Part shown: piece by piece, positions 25,979 to 35,378 of the stretch
Position numbering within the stretch: position 1 is the stretch's first letter
Layout of the letters: every line of letters starts with the position of its first letter
Source: Ensifer adhaerens
GTDB lineage: Bacteria; Pseudomonadota; Alphaproteobacteria; Rhizobiales; Rhizobiaceae
DNA length: 64,000 nucleotides
Assembly (NCBI RefSeq): GCF_028993555.1
Contig: NZ_CP118610.1
Coordinates: 4,091,001-4,155,000 of the forward strand
Direction: 5' to 3'
Notes under the pieces: model-generated
What the model was told of the DNA's origin: nothing
Databases searched by the model: none
Seen by the model: only the letters and a program-made list of their open reading frames with translations
Made by a program: the position numbers and the translations under genes

Positions 25979-26347
25979 TTACGAGTTGATGATGAGCATG
26001 CCGCTGATGATCAGCGCGGCACCGAGGGCGTAGCGCAGCGTCACGGCCTCGCCGAGGAAGACGGCAGCAAGAAGCGGCACAATGCAGAAGGTGAGCGCCA
26101 TGAACGAATAGGCGATCGTCAGCGGCACGGACTTGATCGTGAAGATCCAGATGATCGTGCCGATGCCGTAGACGGCCAAGGCGGTGAGCAATGTCGGGTT
26201 AAGGGCCAGCGCCAGCAGCCCTTGAGCGTTTGCGTCGCCGGTCTTGGCGCTTGTCAGCTTGAACAGGATCTGGCCGGCCGAAATCAGCACGGGCGTGAAG
26301 AACAGCCCGAACCAGACGGTGGGCGCCAGATTGAGGTTCATTGCCAC
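25979..26347 (-). CDS. EamA/SMR-like small membrane transporter (ArnE/ArnF-type half-flippase)
   Basis: A 122-residue protein with four transmembrane helices, half the size of a normal EamA transporter. Features include GQILFKLTSAKTG after helix 1 and the final helix-4 motif LGEAVTLRYALGAALIISGM, both typical of EamA/SMR folds. Such half-size proteins work as dimers or with a partner, as ArnE/ArnF do in flipping an undecaprenyl-phosphate sugar. The surrounding genes encode a polyprenyl-phosphate glycosyltransferase and a GT-C-like membrane protein, so flipping of a lipid-linked sugar is the likely role (inference). Confidence 0.75.
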   Translation of the reverse strand: MAMNLNLAPTVWFGLFFTPVLISAGQILFKLTSAKTGDANAQGLLALALNPTLLTALAVYGIGTIIWIFTIKSVPLTIAYSFMALTFCIVPLLAAVFLGEAVTLRYALGAALIISGMLIINS

Positions 26348-26350
26348 GCC

Positions 26351-27055
26351 TCACACCGCCAGAGCTTTGTCTTCGCGATAGAAGATGTCGCGGCCGATAT
26401 CGATGCACTCGTGCTCGGTCGGCACCGGATGCACCGCGCGAAGGAAGGAGTGGGTATAGGGGAAGAAATTGAAGTGCGGATTGAAAGTGTAGCGATACTC
26501 GCGCTCGCGCGGCACGACGATGATCAGACGCCGGCGGGCAATCCGGCGAAGCTCGGAGATCGCTTTGCGGTAGTCGAGGATATGTTCGATGACATGGGTG
26601 CAGACGACGGTGTCGAATTCGCCATCCGCAAATGGCAGGTCCTCGATCATCGCCGCATGATATTCCACGCCCTCGATCCGGGCGGCATCATCGATGGCGA
26701 AGTCGACACCGGTGAGGCGCTGAAGGCCGGGGTTGGCTTCCCGAATGCGCTTCAACAGAACGCCGGTTCCGCAGCCGACGTCGCAGACGCTCTCGCCGGT
26801 GACGCCTGCCGCGATCTTGCGCACGCAGGCTTCGGAATTGTCCGTTCCCTCGTGAACCCTCGGATGGTGCCTATAGAGGTCTTCATATTCGCTGGCCGAC
26901 AGGAACGGCGCCCGCGCGCGAAATTCCGCGAGATGCGCGATGTGCTTGCCCCAGGCAAGGCTGGCCATACCCTTGAACAGGCGCGAATCCCTGAGAACAG
27001 GCGGTATCACGTCTTCGATGATGAAGCGTATGCGGTTGGTCGTTTCCCGATTCAT
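26351..27055 (-). CDS. Class I SAM-dependent methyltransferase
   Basis: A 234-residue methyltransferase. Motif I is SVCDVGCGTGVLL (about 87-99), the acidic end of strand 2 is TGVDFAID, and the post-I region includes LPFADGEFDTVVCTHVIEHI, as in UbiE/small-molecule methyltransferases. Its ATG overlaps the stop of the glycosyltransferase gene (ATGA) and its stop is three bases from the EamA-like gene, so it is embedded in a glycan-modification operon and probably methylates a sugar or its lipid carrier. Acceptor not determinable. Confidence 0.85.
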   Translation of the reverse strand: MNRETTNRIRFIIEDVIPPVLRDSRLFKGMASLAWGKHIAHLAEFRARAPFLSASEYEDLYRHHPRVHEGTDNSEACVRKIAAGVTGESVCDVGCGTGVLLKRIREANPGLQRLTGVDFAIDDAARIEGVEYHAAMIEDLPFADGEFDTVVCTHVIEHILDYRKAISELRRIARRRLIIVVPREREYRYTFNPHFNFFPYTHSFLRAVHPVPTEHECIDIGRDIFYREDKALAV

Positions 27056-28098
27056 CCGTGACGTTCCCGAACAATGCGTGGCGTCGGCTGCAGGCCGGTT
27101 TCCTGGTCTTCGCCCCGGGACGGAGCGGTGCCGCTATCCAGGCTCGCAAGGGGCGCTGCCCGTGAGGCGGTCGCAATATAGTGCAGCCGAAGCTGCTCGG
27201 TCCGGCCCCGCGAGACCGAATCGAGGATCAGGCCTGCCGTGAACATGATGATCGCCATCATCAGCATGGCCAGCGCGAAGACCCAGGTCGGCATGCGCGG
27301 TACCAGCCCGGTGGCGAAATATTCGAAGAGCACCGGCATCATGAAGCCGACACTTGTCACGAAGAAAGCCATGCCGATCAGTCCGAAGAACGTGAAAGGC
27401 CGCGTTTCTTTCATGAGCATCGCGAAGGTCCAGAGGATCTTGGCGCCGTCCTTGTATGTCGACAGCTTGGAATGGGAACCTTCGGGGCGCCGGCCATAGT
27501 CCAGTTCAAGCTCTGCGACCGGCAGCTTCAGACGCGAAGCATGGACGGACATCTCCGTTTCGATTTCGAAGCCGTTGGAAATGGCAGGGAAACTCTTGGC
27601 GAACCGTCGCGAGAGCACGCGGTAACCGGAGAAGATGTCGTTGAAATCCGTGCCGAACATTTCCCGGTACAGAAGGTTGAAGATCCTGTTGCCGAAGGCG
27701 TGACCCTGCCTGCCGGCATCGTCGTGAACGCCGCGCCGCGTCCCGACGACCATGTCGGCACGCTCCGTGATCAAGGTGCGGATCAGATCTTCCGCATCCG
27801 TCGGGCAATAGGTGCTGTCGCCGTCGGCCATGACGTAGATGTCGGCATCGATATCGGCGAGCATCCGGCGCACCACGTGCCCCTTGCCCTGCCGGCGCTC
27901 GCGCACGACGGTCGCACCGGCAAGCATGGCCTTCAGTGCCGTGCCGTCCGTCGAATTGTTGTCGTAGACATAGATCTGTGCCGTCGGCAGCGCCGCCTGG
28001 AAGCCCCGAACCACTTGTCCGATGGTCGACGCTTCGTTGTAGCAGGGCAGCAGAACGGCGATGTTGAAACGGTCGAACATCCAGGTGGCTCGGCTCAT
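27052..28098 (-). CDS. Family 2 polyprenyl-phosphate glycosyltransferase (ArnC/GtrB/DPM-like)
   Basis: A 348-residue GT2 enzyme. The GT-A nucleotide-binding start is VLLPCYNEASTIGQVVRGF, and the DxD-like element is YVMADGDSTYC. Two C-terminal transmembrane helices (about 230-255 and 262-290) anchor it, as in dolichyl/undecaprenyl-phosphate sugar transferases. A longer polar tail follows. It is the first gene of the four- or five-gene minus-strand operon. The start is M1 at 28098; the ATG at 28080 is an alternative. Likely makes a lipid-phosphate sugar on the cytoplasmic face. Confidence 0.88.
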   Translation of the reverse strand: MSRATWMFDRFNIAVLLPCYNEASTIGQVVRGFQAALPTAQIYVYDNNSTDGTALKAMLAGATVVRERRQGKGHVVRRMLADIDADIYVMADGDSTYCPTDAEDLIRTLITERADMVVGTRRGVHDDAGRQGHAFGNRIFNLLYREMFGTDFNDIFSGYRVLSRRFAKSFPAISNGFEIETEMSVHASRLKLPVAELELDYGRRPEGSHSKLSTYKDGAKILWTFAMLMKETRPFTFFGLIGMAFFVTSVGFMMPVLFEYFATGLVPRMPTWVFALAMLMMAIIMFTAGLILDSVSRGRTEQLRLHYIATASRAAPLASLDSGTAPSRGEDQETGLQPTPRIVRERHG

Positions 28099-28248
28099 GT
28101 TGGATCGGCGCCAGCATAGGCATCAGGGTGTTAACAAGACGCCAAGGGCCGCGTCGGTGTGCGCAGGTACCCCCCAATTGTCGCGGGCTTTACGCTTTTT
28201 TGAGCGCGCGTCGTTAGGTTGCGATGTGATCGAGACGAGCGAGGATCC

Positions 28249-30069
28249 ATGGCAAACGGGACGGCGACGCTTTCTGAGGCGATTTCGAAGAACGCGCCGA
28301 GGCGGTTCTGGTCGAGCCTGCGTGTGATGGTGTTCGTCTACGGCGTCCCTACCATCCTCGTCCTTGTTGCCCGGTTCCTGACAGCGGCCGATTATGTTGG
28401 CCGCGACAACGATGATGTCATGCGTCTGGTTCAGGTACGCGATCTCCTCGCTGGCCAGAGCTGGTTCGACCTGACGCAGGCGCGCCTCGGCCTGGACGGC
28501 GGCACGCTGATGCACTGGTCGCGCCTCATCGACCTGCCGATCGCCGCACTCATGTCCGCCTTCAGGCCGTTCGTCGGAACAGTGCAGGCTGAGACCTTGG
28601 CCTTGGGGTTCTGGCCGATTTCGCTTGCGATCCCGTTGCTGGCGGCAATGGGCCTGGCTGGCCGTCGTGCCGGTGGTGTGGCGGCGATGCATTTCTGCCT
28701 GGGACTGACCACGATCTTCATCGTCACGACCAATCGCTTCCTGGGCGGTTCGATCGATCACCACAACGTGCAGTTGGTTCTTGTCGCTACAATGGCGGCG
28801 ATGCTGGTCGATCGGCAGTATCGCGCATCCAGCTACGTCATCGCAGGGTTGGCGGCGGCGCTGGCGATCGCCATTGGGGCGGAAACGACGCCGCTTGTGG
28901 CTGTGGTCTGCGCCATCGTCGCCTGCCAGTGGGCTTGGGTCGGTCGGGAGGCTGCGCGGGCCACGGTTGCCTTCGGCCTTTCGCTCGCTGCGGGTCTGAG
29001 CCTCTTCTTCTTCGTGACGGTGCCGCCGCGCCTCTACCTGGCCGCAACCTGCGACAACCTCTCGATCGCCTTCTACTCATTGGCGCTTGCCGGGGGCGGC
29101 CTGCTGGCGCTTGCCGCCGCCACGCTAAGCCATCGGTCAACCGTCATGCGGTGTTTTGCCTTGGGTGCCTGCGGTCTCGGGGTCATTGTCGTGGCCCTGT
29201 TGGTGGCGCCGCAGTGCCTGGGCAATCCCCTGGCAGCGCTTGACCCGCTGCTCCGCGAGCTGTGGCTCGACAACGTCACCGAAGCGCGTTCCTTCGCGGT
29301 CGTTGCAACGGGGGAACCGACGAGCATCGGCGCCTACTACTTCACCGGTGCTTTTGCTACGCTTCTCTGTGCCTGGCGCATCTGGCGCCGCGATAGGGTC
29401 GGTCTCAATCTCATCCTCCTCGCGCTTGTGTTTTCGAGCCTGGCGATCGCGCTCGTCCAGGTGCGCGGGATGGCCTTTTCCAATCTCCTGGCGATCGTAC
29501 CGATCGCGTTGCTGCTTTCGGATCTGCGTGCCCGCTCAAACGGCGGAACGGCAGGCACTGGCGCGTCTCTGCTCTATGTCGGCACGCTTCTCATTTCGGT
29601 TCCTGCGGTTTGGGCCATTGGCGGGGTTCTTGTCGACAAGGGAGTTGGAGGAGTTGTGGCGGCCGAAGCCCCGACCTCGAATGGTGAGGCGTGCCTGACG
29701 ACGGCATCGCTGACCGATCTGGAAGGCTTGCCGCCATCGTTCATTGTCGGGCCGTCGGATATCGGTGCACCGCTCCTTCGCCGCACCCAGCACCGCGTGC
29801 TGAGCGCGCCCTATCATCGCAACGCCGCCGGCATGCTCATGGAACTGAAGATCGGTCTGGCATCGGCCGCAGACGCGGAGGCCATGTTGCGCCAGCTCGG
29901 GCATCCGGTGCTGGCCTTCTGCGCCGCAGACGTGCAGGCGCGAATGATCGCCGCGCGGGCGCCGCAAGGCTTCTATGCAGAACTTGCCGAAGGGCGCGTA
30001 CCGGCCTTCCTTTCGCCCTTGCCGGTTTCCGAGGGCTCGCCCATTCGGCTCTACGCGCTGAAACCGTAA
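28249..30069 (+). CDS. Polytopic membrane protein, GT-C-like glycosyltransferase
   Basis: A 606-residue protein with about ten to twelve hydrophobic segments and a soluble C-terminal part (about 470-606). After the first helix comes YVGRDNDDVMRLVQVRDLL, an acidic motif in the first periplasmic loop as in GT-C enzymes (STT3/PMT/ArnT folds) that use lipid-phosphate sugars. The ATG at 28249 follows GAGG; a TTG 10 codons upstream is less likely. It is divergent from the operon that makes and flips a lipid-linked sugar, and could be the enzyme that transfers the sugar on the outer face. Family assignment is moderate. Confidence 0.7.
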   Translation: MANGTATLSEAISKNAPRRFWSSLRVMVFVYGVPTILVLVARFLTAADYVGRDNDDVMRLVQVRDLLAGQSWFDLTQARLGLDGGTLMHWSRLIDLPIAALMSAFRPFVGTVQAETLALGFWPISLAIPLLAAMGLAGRRAGGVAAMHFCLGLTTIFIVTTNRFLGGSIDHHNVQLVLVATMAAMLVDRQYRASSYVIAGLAAALAIAIGAETTPLVAVVCAIVACQWAWVGREAARATVAFGLSLAAGLSLFFFVTVPPRLYLAATCDNLSIAFYSLALAGGGLLALAAATLSHRSTVMRCFALGACGLGVIVVALLVAPQCLGNPLAALDPLLRELWLDNVTEARSFAVVATGEPTSIGAYYFTGAFATLLCAWRIWRRDRVGLNLILLALVFSSLAIALVQVRGMAFSNLLAIVPIALLLSDLRARSNGGTAGTGASLLYVGTLLISVPAVWAIGGVLVDKGVGGVVAAEAPTSNGEACLTTASLTDLEGLPPSFIVGPSDIGAPLLRRTQHRVLSAPYHRNAAGMLMELKIGLASAADAEAMLRQLGHPVLAFCAADVQARMIAARAPQGFYAELAEGRVPAFLSPLPVSEGSPIRLYALKP

Positions 30070-30144
30070 GCTGCGCCCGCCCTTGGCGGATGGAAAGCAC
30101 AACGGATGTGCTGGCCTTCGGCGAAGGGTGCGGTAAAAGAGGCC

Positions 30145-31749
30145 ATGGCTTCCTTTTTCGACAGCGATTCTCCGAGCAACCTCACCGAATATTCGGTGTC
30201 CGAGCTTTCGGGCTCGATCAAGCGAACGGTCGAACAGGCCTTCGATCAGGTGCGGGTGCGCGGCGAGATTTCCGGCTATCGTGGCCCGCATTCGTCGGGC
30301 CACGCCTATTTCGCGCTCAAGGACGACCGCGCGCGTATCGATGCGGTGATCTGGAAAGGCACGTTCTCGCGCCTGCGTTTCCGCCCGGAAGAGGGCATGG
30401 AAGTGATCGCGACCGGCAAGGTCACGACTTTCCCGGGCTCGTCGAAATACCAGATCGTTATCGAATCGATGGAGCCGGCCGGCGCCGGCGCGTTGATGGC
30501 GCTCCTCGAAGAACGCAAGCGCAAGCTGGGTGCGGAAGGGCTGTTTGATGCCAACCGCAAGCGGCCGCTGCCCTATATGCCCAAGGTGATCGGCGTCGTG
30601 ACCTCGCCGACGGGGGCTGTCATCCGCGATATCCTGCACCGCATTGCCGACCGGTTTCCGGTTCATGTCGTCGTCTGGCCGGTTCGGGTACAGGGCGATG
30701 GTTCGGGTGATGAGGTAGCGGCAGCGATCCGCGGCTTCAATGCGATTGAGCCCGGTGGGCCGATCGCCCGGCCGGACGTCCTGATCGTCGCCCGTGGCGG
30801 CGGCAGCCTCGAAGACCTCTGGGGTTTCAACGACGAGGCCGTCGTTCGCGCCGCGGCCGCCTCCGAAATCCCGCTGATTTCCGCCGTTGGCCACGAGACC
30901 GACTGGACATTGATCGACTATGCCGCCGACCAGCGGGCGCCGACGCCGACGGGGGCGGCCGAAATGGCGGTGCCGGTCAGGGCCGATCTCGAAGCGGCGG
31001 TTTCCGGCCTTTCTGCGCGTCTCAAGGCGGCAGTCGGGCGACAGATGGACAATCGCCGCCAGGCGGTGCGCTCACTGGCGCGGGCGCTTCCGTCACTCGA
31101 TCAGTTGCTGGCGCTACCGCGCCGCCGCTTCGATGAGGCGGCCCTTGGCCTCGGGCGTGGCCTGCAGATGAACACCGCCAACAAGCGTCGCCAGTTCGAG
31201 CGCGTCTCGGCCGAGCTGCGCGCCGATCTTCTCAAGGGCAAGCTGTCCGAGCGCCGCCAGCGCCTTGCCGATGCCATGAACAAGGCCGACCGCATCGTCG
31301 AGCGGCAGGTGCATCGCGGCGAGGCGCGCGTCCAGGCGGCCGACGCGGCGCTGCGGGCGCTGCCGTCACGCCTCATCGGCCAGATCCATCGCGCGTCGGA
31401 TCGCGTCGCAGGCCTTGCCGCCCGATCCGATGCAGCGGTACGCGCCGACGTCCGTCGCCTGCGTAGCGTCATCGTCGCCCAGGACCGCATCCTGCAGTCG
31501 CTCTCCTATCGCAACGTCCTGCAACGCGGTTTCGCGCTGGTCCGGGACGCCGATGGCGGTCCTGTGCGCCAGGCGGCGGCCGTATCCACTGGTATGGCAC
31601 TCAGCCTGGAATTCGCTGACGGTCGCGTTTCGGCAATTGCGGGCGAAAGCGAGGGGGAACCGGTTTCTTCGACCCCGGTGCCGCGCAAGAAACAGGCGAA
31701 ACCCTCGGAGCCGGCAGGGGACCCACCGAAACAGGGCAGCCTGTTCTAG
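30145..31749 (+). CDS. xseA: Exodeoxyribonuclease VII large subunit
   Basis: Catalytic subunit (534 residues) of exonuclease VII, which degrades single-stranded DNA to short oligonucleotides in repair and recombination. It has the N-terminal OB fold ([20 protein letters not shown] about 32-51), the catalytic core with [15 protein letters not shown] and [16 protein letters not shown], then [20 protein letters not shown], and a long coiled-coil region (about 280-450). The ATG at 30145 has AAAAGAGG upstream. The small subunit xseB is not in this window. Confidence 0.96.
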   Translation: MASFFDSDSPSNLTEYSVSELSGSIKRTVEQAFDQVRVRGEISGYRGPHSSGHAYFALKDDRARIDAVIWKGTFSRLRFRPEEGMEVIATGKVTTFPGSSKYQIVIESMEPAGAGALMALLEERKRKLGAEGLFDANRKRPLPYMPKVIGVVTSPTGAVIRDILHRIADRFPVHVVVWPVRVQGDGSGDEVAAAIRGFNAIEPGGPIARPDVLIVARGGGSLEDLWGFNDEAVVRAAAASEIPLISAVGHETDWTLIDYAADQRAPTPTGAAEMAVPVRADLEAAVSGLSARLKAAVGRQMDNRRQAVRSLARALPSLDQLLALPRRRFDEAALGLGRGLQMNTANKRRQFERVSAELRADLLKGKLSERRQRLADAMNKADRIVERQVHRGEARVQAADAALRALPSRLIGQIHRASDRVAGLAARSDAAVRADVRRLRSVIVAQDRILQSLSYRNVLQRGFALVRDADGGPVRQAAAVSTGMALSLEFADGRVSAIAGESEGEPVSSTPVPRKKQAKPSEPAGDPPKQGSLF

Positions 31750-31819
31750 CACGTTTCAACTCATCGTCTGGGGGCGACACGACGCCCGCATTCGTGCGTC
31801 CTGGGAGATTCCGTCGGAT

Positions 31820-32419
31820 ATGGTCGAACGAGCCAAGATCATCTTCATTCATGGCGCCAGCAGCAGCGGGAAATCCACGCTGGCCCGCGCGGTCCAGGCG
31901 CAGATCGGCGAGCCGTTCTGGCACGTCTCGATCGATCATATCCGGGACTCGGGCATGCTGCCGATGGAAAGGTTCCGGCGCGGAGACTTTCAGTGGAGGC
32001 AGTACAGAACCGGTTTCTTCGAAGGGTTCCACCGCTCGCTGGTTGCCTATGCTTCGGCCGGCAACAATCTCTTGCTGGAGCATATTCTCGAGGAGCCCGG
32101 TTGGGCGGCTGATCTCGCCGTGATGCTCGAGCCCTTCGATGTCTTCTTTGTCGCGCTTCACTGCGAACTTGAGGAACTCGTCAGAAGAGAAACGCTTCGC
32201 GGTGATCGGCGGATTGGCAGTGCGGCCGACGACTTCCATCGGATTCACGAGGGACAGCGCTACGATCTCCATCTTCATTCGGAGCAGGCGGCCGAGGACA
32301 ACGCAGCAAAGCTCATTTCTGCCTGGGCTTTGCGCCAGTCGCCGTCCGTTTTTGAGGAGCTCGCCCAGCACGCTGGGACAACGGGCACGTCGTTGCTAGC
32401 TGAGCAAGGACTTCCTTGA
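31820..32419 (+). CDS. Chloramphenicol phosphotransferase-like P-loop kinase
   Basis: A 199-residue P-loop protein with Walker A GASSSGKSTLARA (about 11-23), then HVSIDHIRD, typical of the CPT-like family. CPT from Streptomyces phosphorylates chloramphenicol, but most proteobacterial relatives have no proven drug substrate, so resistance should not be assumed. LEHILEEPGW and the ETLRGDRRIGSA lid fit the family. It follows xseA by 70 bases on the same strand, perhaps in read-through. Confidence 0.78.
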   Translation: MVERAKIIFIHGASSSGKSTLARAVQAQIGEPFWHVSIDHIRDSGMLPMERFRRGDFQWRQYRTGFFEGFHRSLVAYASAGNNLLLEHILEEPGWAADLAVMLEPFDVFFVALHCELEELVRRETLRGDRRIGSAADDFHRIHEGQRYDLHLHSEQAAEDNAAKLISAWALRQSPSVFEELAQHAGTTGTSLLAEQGLP

Positions 32420-32581
32420 TTCTCCTTTGAGTGAAGCGCGCTTTCTGCGTCCGTGTCAGCTTTTCGGCTCGGGAGCGCCGGGCCTTCCCGACGAACGAAT
32501 GATCTGCAACAGATTGATTTTTTGTACCCTTTGAACGAGAGAGATTGTTGGACCCAGGGCCTCATGCTGTAGGAACAACGG

Positions 32582-33172
32582 ATGCATATTCTGCTCGTGC
32601 TTGCTCATCCGCTCGAAGGCAGTTTTGCCGCAAGCGTGGCGCGTGAGGCGCGCGCCGCCTTGGAAGCGAACGGTCATTCCGTCGATCTGCTCGATCTTTA
32701 TCGGGAGGATTTCGATCCGCGCCTGAGCGTTGCGGAGCGCGGCAGTTATTTCACCGACGCCTACGATCGAGGTGCTGCCGCCAGCTGGATCGCACGCCTG
32801 CAGGCGGCCGAAGGTCTCGTGCTCGTCTTTCCGCAATGGTGGTTCAACTTCCCGGCGATCCTGAAAGGCTTCTTCGATCGCGTCTTTGCCCCGGGTGTCG
32901 CCTTCGACAACGATCCGGCCGGCGGCCGCATCATCCCGCGCCTTCACAACATCAAGGTGTTCTGGGCCCTCACCACCACGGGCTCGCCCTGGTGGGTGGT
33001 GCATCTCTACATGGGAAATCCGGTCAAGCGGCTGCTGAAACGCGGCATCGCCGCCTTCTGTGCCAAGGGGCTGAATTTCCGCATGCTCGCGCTGCACGAC
33101 ATGGACAGAGCAACCGATGCCAAGCGCAAGGCGCATCTGGCGCGTGTCCGTCAGCTCGTCGCCCGTATCTGA
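32582..33172 (+). CDS. NAD(P)H-dependent oxidoreductase, flavodoxin-like fold (quinone reductase type)
   Basis: A 196-residue FMN/FAD enzyme of the NQO1/MdaB/KefF family. It starts with ILLVLAHPLEGSFAASVA (phosphate-binding loop of the flavin), continues with LVFPQWWFNFPAILKGFFDRVF, the family signature around the isoalloxazine, and TTTGSPWW. It probably reduces quinones or electrophiles by two electrons. Convergent with a MarR regulator 18 bases away that more likely controls the EamA gene on its other side. Confidence 0.88.
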   Translation: MHILLVLAHPLEGSFAASVAREARAALEANGHSVDLLDLYREDFDPRLSVAERGSYFTDAYDRGAAASWIARLQAAEGLVLVFPQWWFNFPAILKGFFDRVFAPGVAFDNDPAGGRIIPRLHNIKVFWALTTTGSPWWVVHLYMGNPVKRLLKRGIAAFCAKGLNFRMLALHDMDRATDAKRKAHLARVRQLVARI

Positions 33173-33190
33173 TCGGGTCCTAGAGGGGCG

Positions 33191-33673
33191 TTACTCGAAC
33201 GCTGCCAGATACCTGCGCAGCAGCCCGTCGAGGGTCGCCCGCTCCTCGGGCGAGAGTTCGGAAACGACCCGATGCTGGTTCGCCACATGGGCACTCGCGG
33301 CCTCGTCGACACGGTGCAACCCTTCTTCCGTGAGCGCAATGATGACGCTGCGCCGGTCCTCGGGATTGGCAATTCGCTCGACCAGTCCCGCCTTCTCCAG
33401 TTGGTCGATGCGGTTGGTCATCGTCCCGGAGCTGACCATGGTCGTATCCAGCAGTTCGCCCGGCGAAAGCCGATAGGGAGCGCCTGAACGACGAAGCGCT
33501 GCGAGCACGTCGAAGCTCGAGGCGGAGAGGCCGCGTTCGGCGAAGGTCCTTTCGATCTCCCGGGCGATGTGGGTCGAAACCCGCGAGAGGCGGCCGAGCA
33601 GGCCCATGGCAGACACGTCGAGGTCCGGCCGCTCCCGGTGCCACTGGGCCAATATCCTGTCAACGCGATCCAT
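33191..33673 (-). CDS. MarR-family transcriptional regulator
   Basis: A 160-residue winged-helix regulator. The recognition region is LSPGELLDTTMVSSGTMTNR and the wing includes ANPEDRRSVIIALTEEG, both standard for MarR proteins. It is divergent from an EamA exporter across 101 bases, in which an 18-base dyad occurs twice, so it very probably represses that exporter and itself. Effector unknown. Confidence 0.92.
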   Translation of the reverse strand: MDRVDRILAQWHRERPDLDVSAMGLLGRLSRVSTHIAREIERTFAERGLSASSFDVLAALRRSGAPYRLSPGELLDTTMVSSGTMTNRIDQLEKAGLVERIANPEDRRSVIIALTEEGLHRVDEAASAHVANQHRVVSELSPEERATLDGLLRRYLAAFE

Positions 33674-33705
33674 CCGCAGCCTCCATTGCTTCGTCAGCTA
33701 TAGAG

Positions 33706-33760
33706 TATCTTGACGTAGAGATAAACTGTGGTAGCTTTCATTTATCTTGATGTAGAGATT
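33706..33760. promoter_or_regulatory. Tandem MarR operators between the MarR gene and the EamA exporter
   Basis: TATCTTGACGTAGAGATA (33706-33723) and TATCTTGATGTAGAGATT (33743-33760) differ at two positions and start 37 bases apart; each has TATCT/AGATA dyad symmetry. A partial third copy, TTCTTGAGATAAA, runs up to the EamA ATG. Confidence 0.7.
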
Positions 33761-33774
33761 CTTGAGATAAAGAT

Positions 33775-34653
33775 ATGAGCACGAACCGCACCGCCGATCT
33801 CGTTTTGACCGCACTCGCGCCGGCCATTTGGGGCAGTACCTATCTGGTCACCACGCAATTCCTGCCGACAGGCTATCCCCTGACCGTTGCGATGTTGCGC
33901 GCCCTGCCGGCAGGGCTTCTGTTGCTGCTCATCGTCCGCCGATTGCCGGAGGGCATCTGGTGGCCGCGCACCTTCATTCTGGGCGCACTCAACTTCTCCT
34001 TCTTCTGGGCCATGCTGTTCGTCTCCGCTTACCGGCTGCCGGGCGGCGTTGCTGCGACGGTCGGCGCCGTCCAGCCGCTGATCGTCATCCTTTTGTCGCG
34101 CGTCTTCCTCGGCTCACCGATCCGCACGCTCAGCGTCGTCGCCGGCCTTGCCGGCATTGTCGGCGTTGCCCTCCTGGTGCTGACACCCGGCGCCACGCTC
34201 GATCCGCTCGGCGTTATGGCTGGTCTCGCCGGTGCCGTCTCCATGGCCTTCGGCACGGTGCTGAGCCGTCATTGGGCCCCACCGGTCCCGCCGCTCGCCT
34301 TCACCGCCTGGCAGCTGACAGCCGGTGGCTTGCTTCTCGTGCCGGCGGCCCTGTTCTTCGAGCCGTCGCTGCCGCCGCTGACCACGGCCAACGTTCTCGG
34401 GCTTACCTATCTCGGCCTCATCGGCGCCGCCTTCACCTACCTGCTCTGGTTCCGCGGCCTCTCGCGTCTCGAACCATCGGCCGTGTCGCCGCTTGGCTTC
34501 CTGAGCCCGGTCGTTGCGACTTTGCTCGGCTGGGGGGTGCTTGGCGAGCAACTGACGCCGGTCCAGGCCCTCGGAATCCTCGTCGTCTTCGTCAGCGTCT
34601 GGCTCAGTCAGCGCACACAACTGATGCCGAGAGTGCGACCAGTCCGCGCTTGA
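33775..34653 (+). CDS. EamA-family (DMT superfamily) transporter
   Basis: A 292-residue inner-membrane protein with ten hydrophobic helices and the two-fold EamA repeat. AIWGSTYLVTTQFLP in helix 1 and LSRLEPSAVSPLGFLSPVVA in helix 9 are typical of the RhaT/EamA group that export metabolites or amino acids. It lies head to head with a MarR regulator and is its probable target, suggesting an inducible efflux function. Substrate unknown. Confidence 0.9.
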   Translation: MSTNRTADLVLTALAPAIWGSTYLVTTQFLPTGYPLTVAMLRALPAGLLLLLIVRRLPEGIWWPRTFILGALNFSFFWAMLFVSAYRLPGGVAATVGAVQPLIVILLSRVFLGSPIRTLSVVAGLAGIVGVALLVLTPGATLDPLGVMAGLAGAVSMAFGTVLSRHWAPPVPPLAFTAWQLTAGGLLLVPAALFFEPSLPPLTTANVLGLTYLGLIGAAFTYLLWFRGLSRLEPSAVSPLGFLSPVVATLLGWGVLGEQLTPVQALGILVVFVSVWLSQRTQLMPRVRPVRA

Positions 34654-34725
34654 GCGCGGGCTTGCAACCATAGGGCAAGCGCTTCACATTGCCGGAAACG
34701 TCAATCGGCGAGAAGCGCATGCCCG

Positions 34726-35331
34726 ATGACCGAGCACCTGACGCCGGCGCATTATTCCGATCTCCTCCGTTTCGCCAGGCGCCAGACCCGCCGCGCGGCC
34801 GAAGCGGAGGATTTGTTGCATGAGGCGCTGATCGTCGCGCTCCGGGCCCGGCGTTTCCCGACAGGCGATGATCGCGCCTGGTTCTGCGGCGTTATCCGCA
34901 AACTGGCCGCGATGCAGGCGCGCACGGCTTCCCGCCGTCTTCGGCGCGAGCAGCAGGCGGCTCCGCCTGAAGCAGAAGGTGGCGCGCGTTCGAACGATCC
35001 CCTGACCTTTGCCGCCACACTGGCGCTAAGCCTCAGGGTCGTGATGTTGCTTGCCATTGCCGGGCACAATCGGCTGGAGATCCGCCACCTCCTCAGTATT
35101 TCCGACGACGCGCTGCGCCAGCGCATTCTGATGCTGCGGCGCGCCTGGCGCGACGCCGGCCACGGCGAGACCAATCTGGAACTCATCGGACTGCGCTTTC
35201 CGTTGGAAAGCGGCCGCATCCGCCAGGCGTTGTTACCGGTCACGCGGGCGGCCGAGCGATCTTGGCGAGCCACGATCCCGATGGGCACCTCTTCGCGATC
35301 AATTTTTCCGCACGTGGGCCTCACGAAATGA
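34726..35331 (+). CDS. Sigma-70 (ECF-like) region 2 protein, divergent
   Basis: A 201-residue protein whose N-terminal half resembles sigma region 2 (YSDLLRFARRQTRRAAEAEDL then DRAWFCGVIRKLAAMQART). The second half has a weak helix-turn-helix-like stretch (EIRHLLSISDDALRQRILML) in place of a clear region 4. It may be a degenerate ECF sigma factor or a DNA-binding derivative. No anti-sigma gene is adjacent; a VOC gene follows after 47 bases on the same strand. Confidence 0.6.
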   Translation: MTEHLTPAHYSDLLRFARRQTRRAAEAEDLLHEALIVALRARRFPTGDDRAWFCGVIRKLAAMQARTASRRLRREQQAAPPEAEGGARSNDPLTFAATLALSLRVVMLLAIAGHNRLEIRHLLSISDDALRQRILMLRRAWRDAGHGETNLELIGLRFPLESGRIRQALLPVTRAAERSWRATIPMGTSSRSIFPHVGLTK

Positions 35332-35378
35332 AGGCTGGCGGCAACAAGCCGGCGTAACCAACAGAAAGGGAGCAACCA

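Noticed and set aside
31820..32419. Calling the CPT-like gene a chloramphenicol resistance gene
   Set aside because: Only the P-loop family is shown; most proteobacterial relatives have no demonstrated drug activity.
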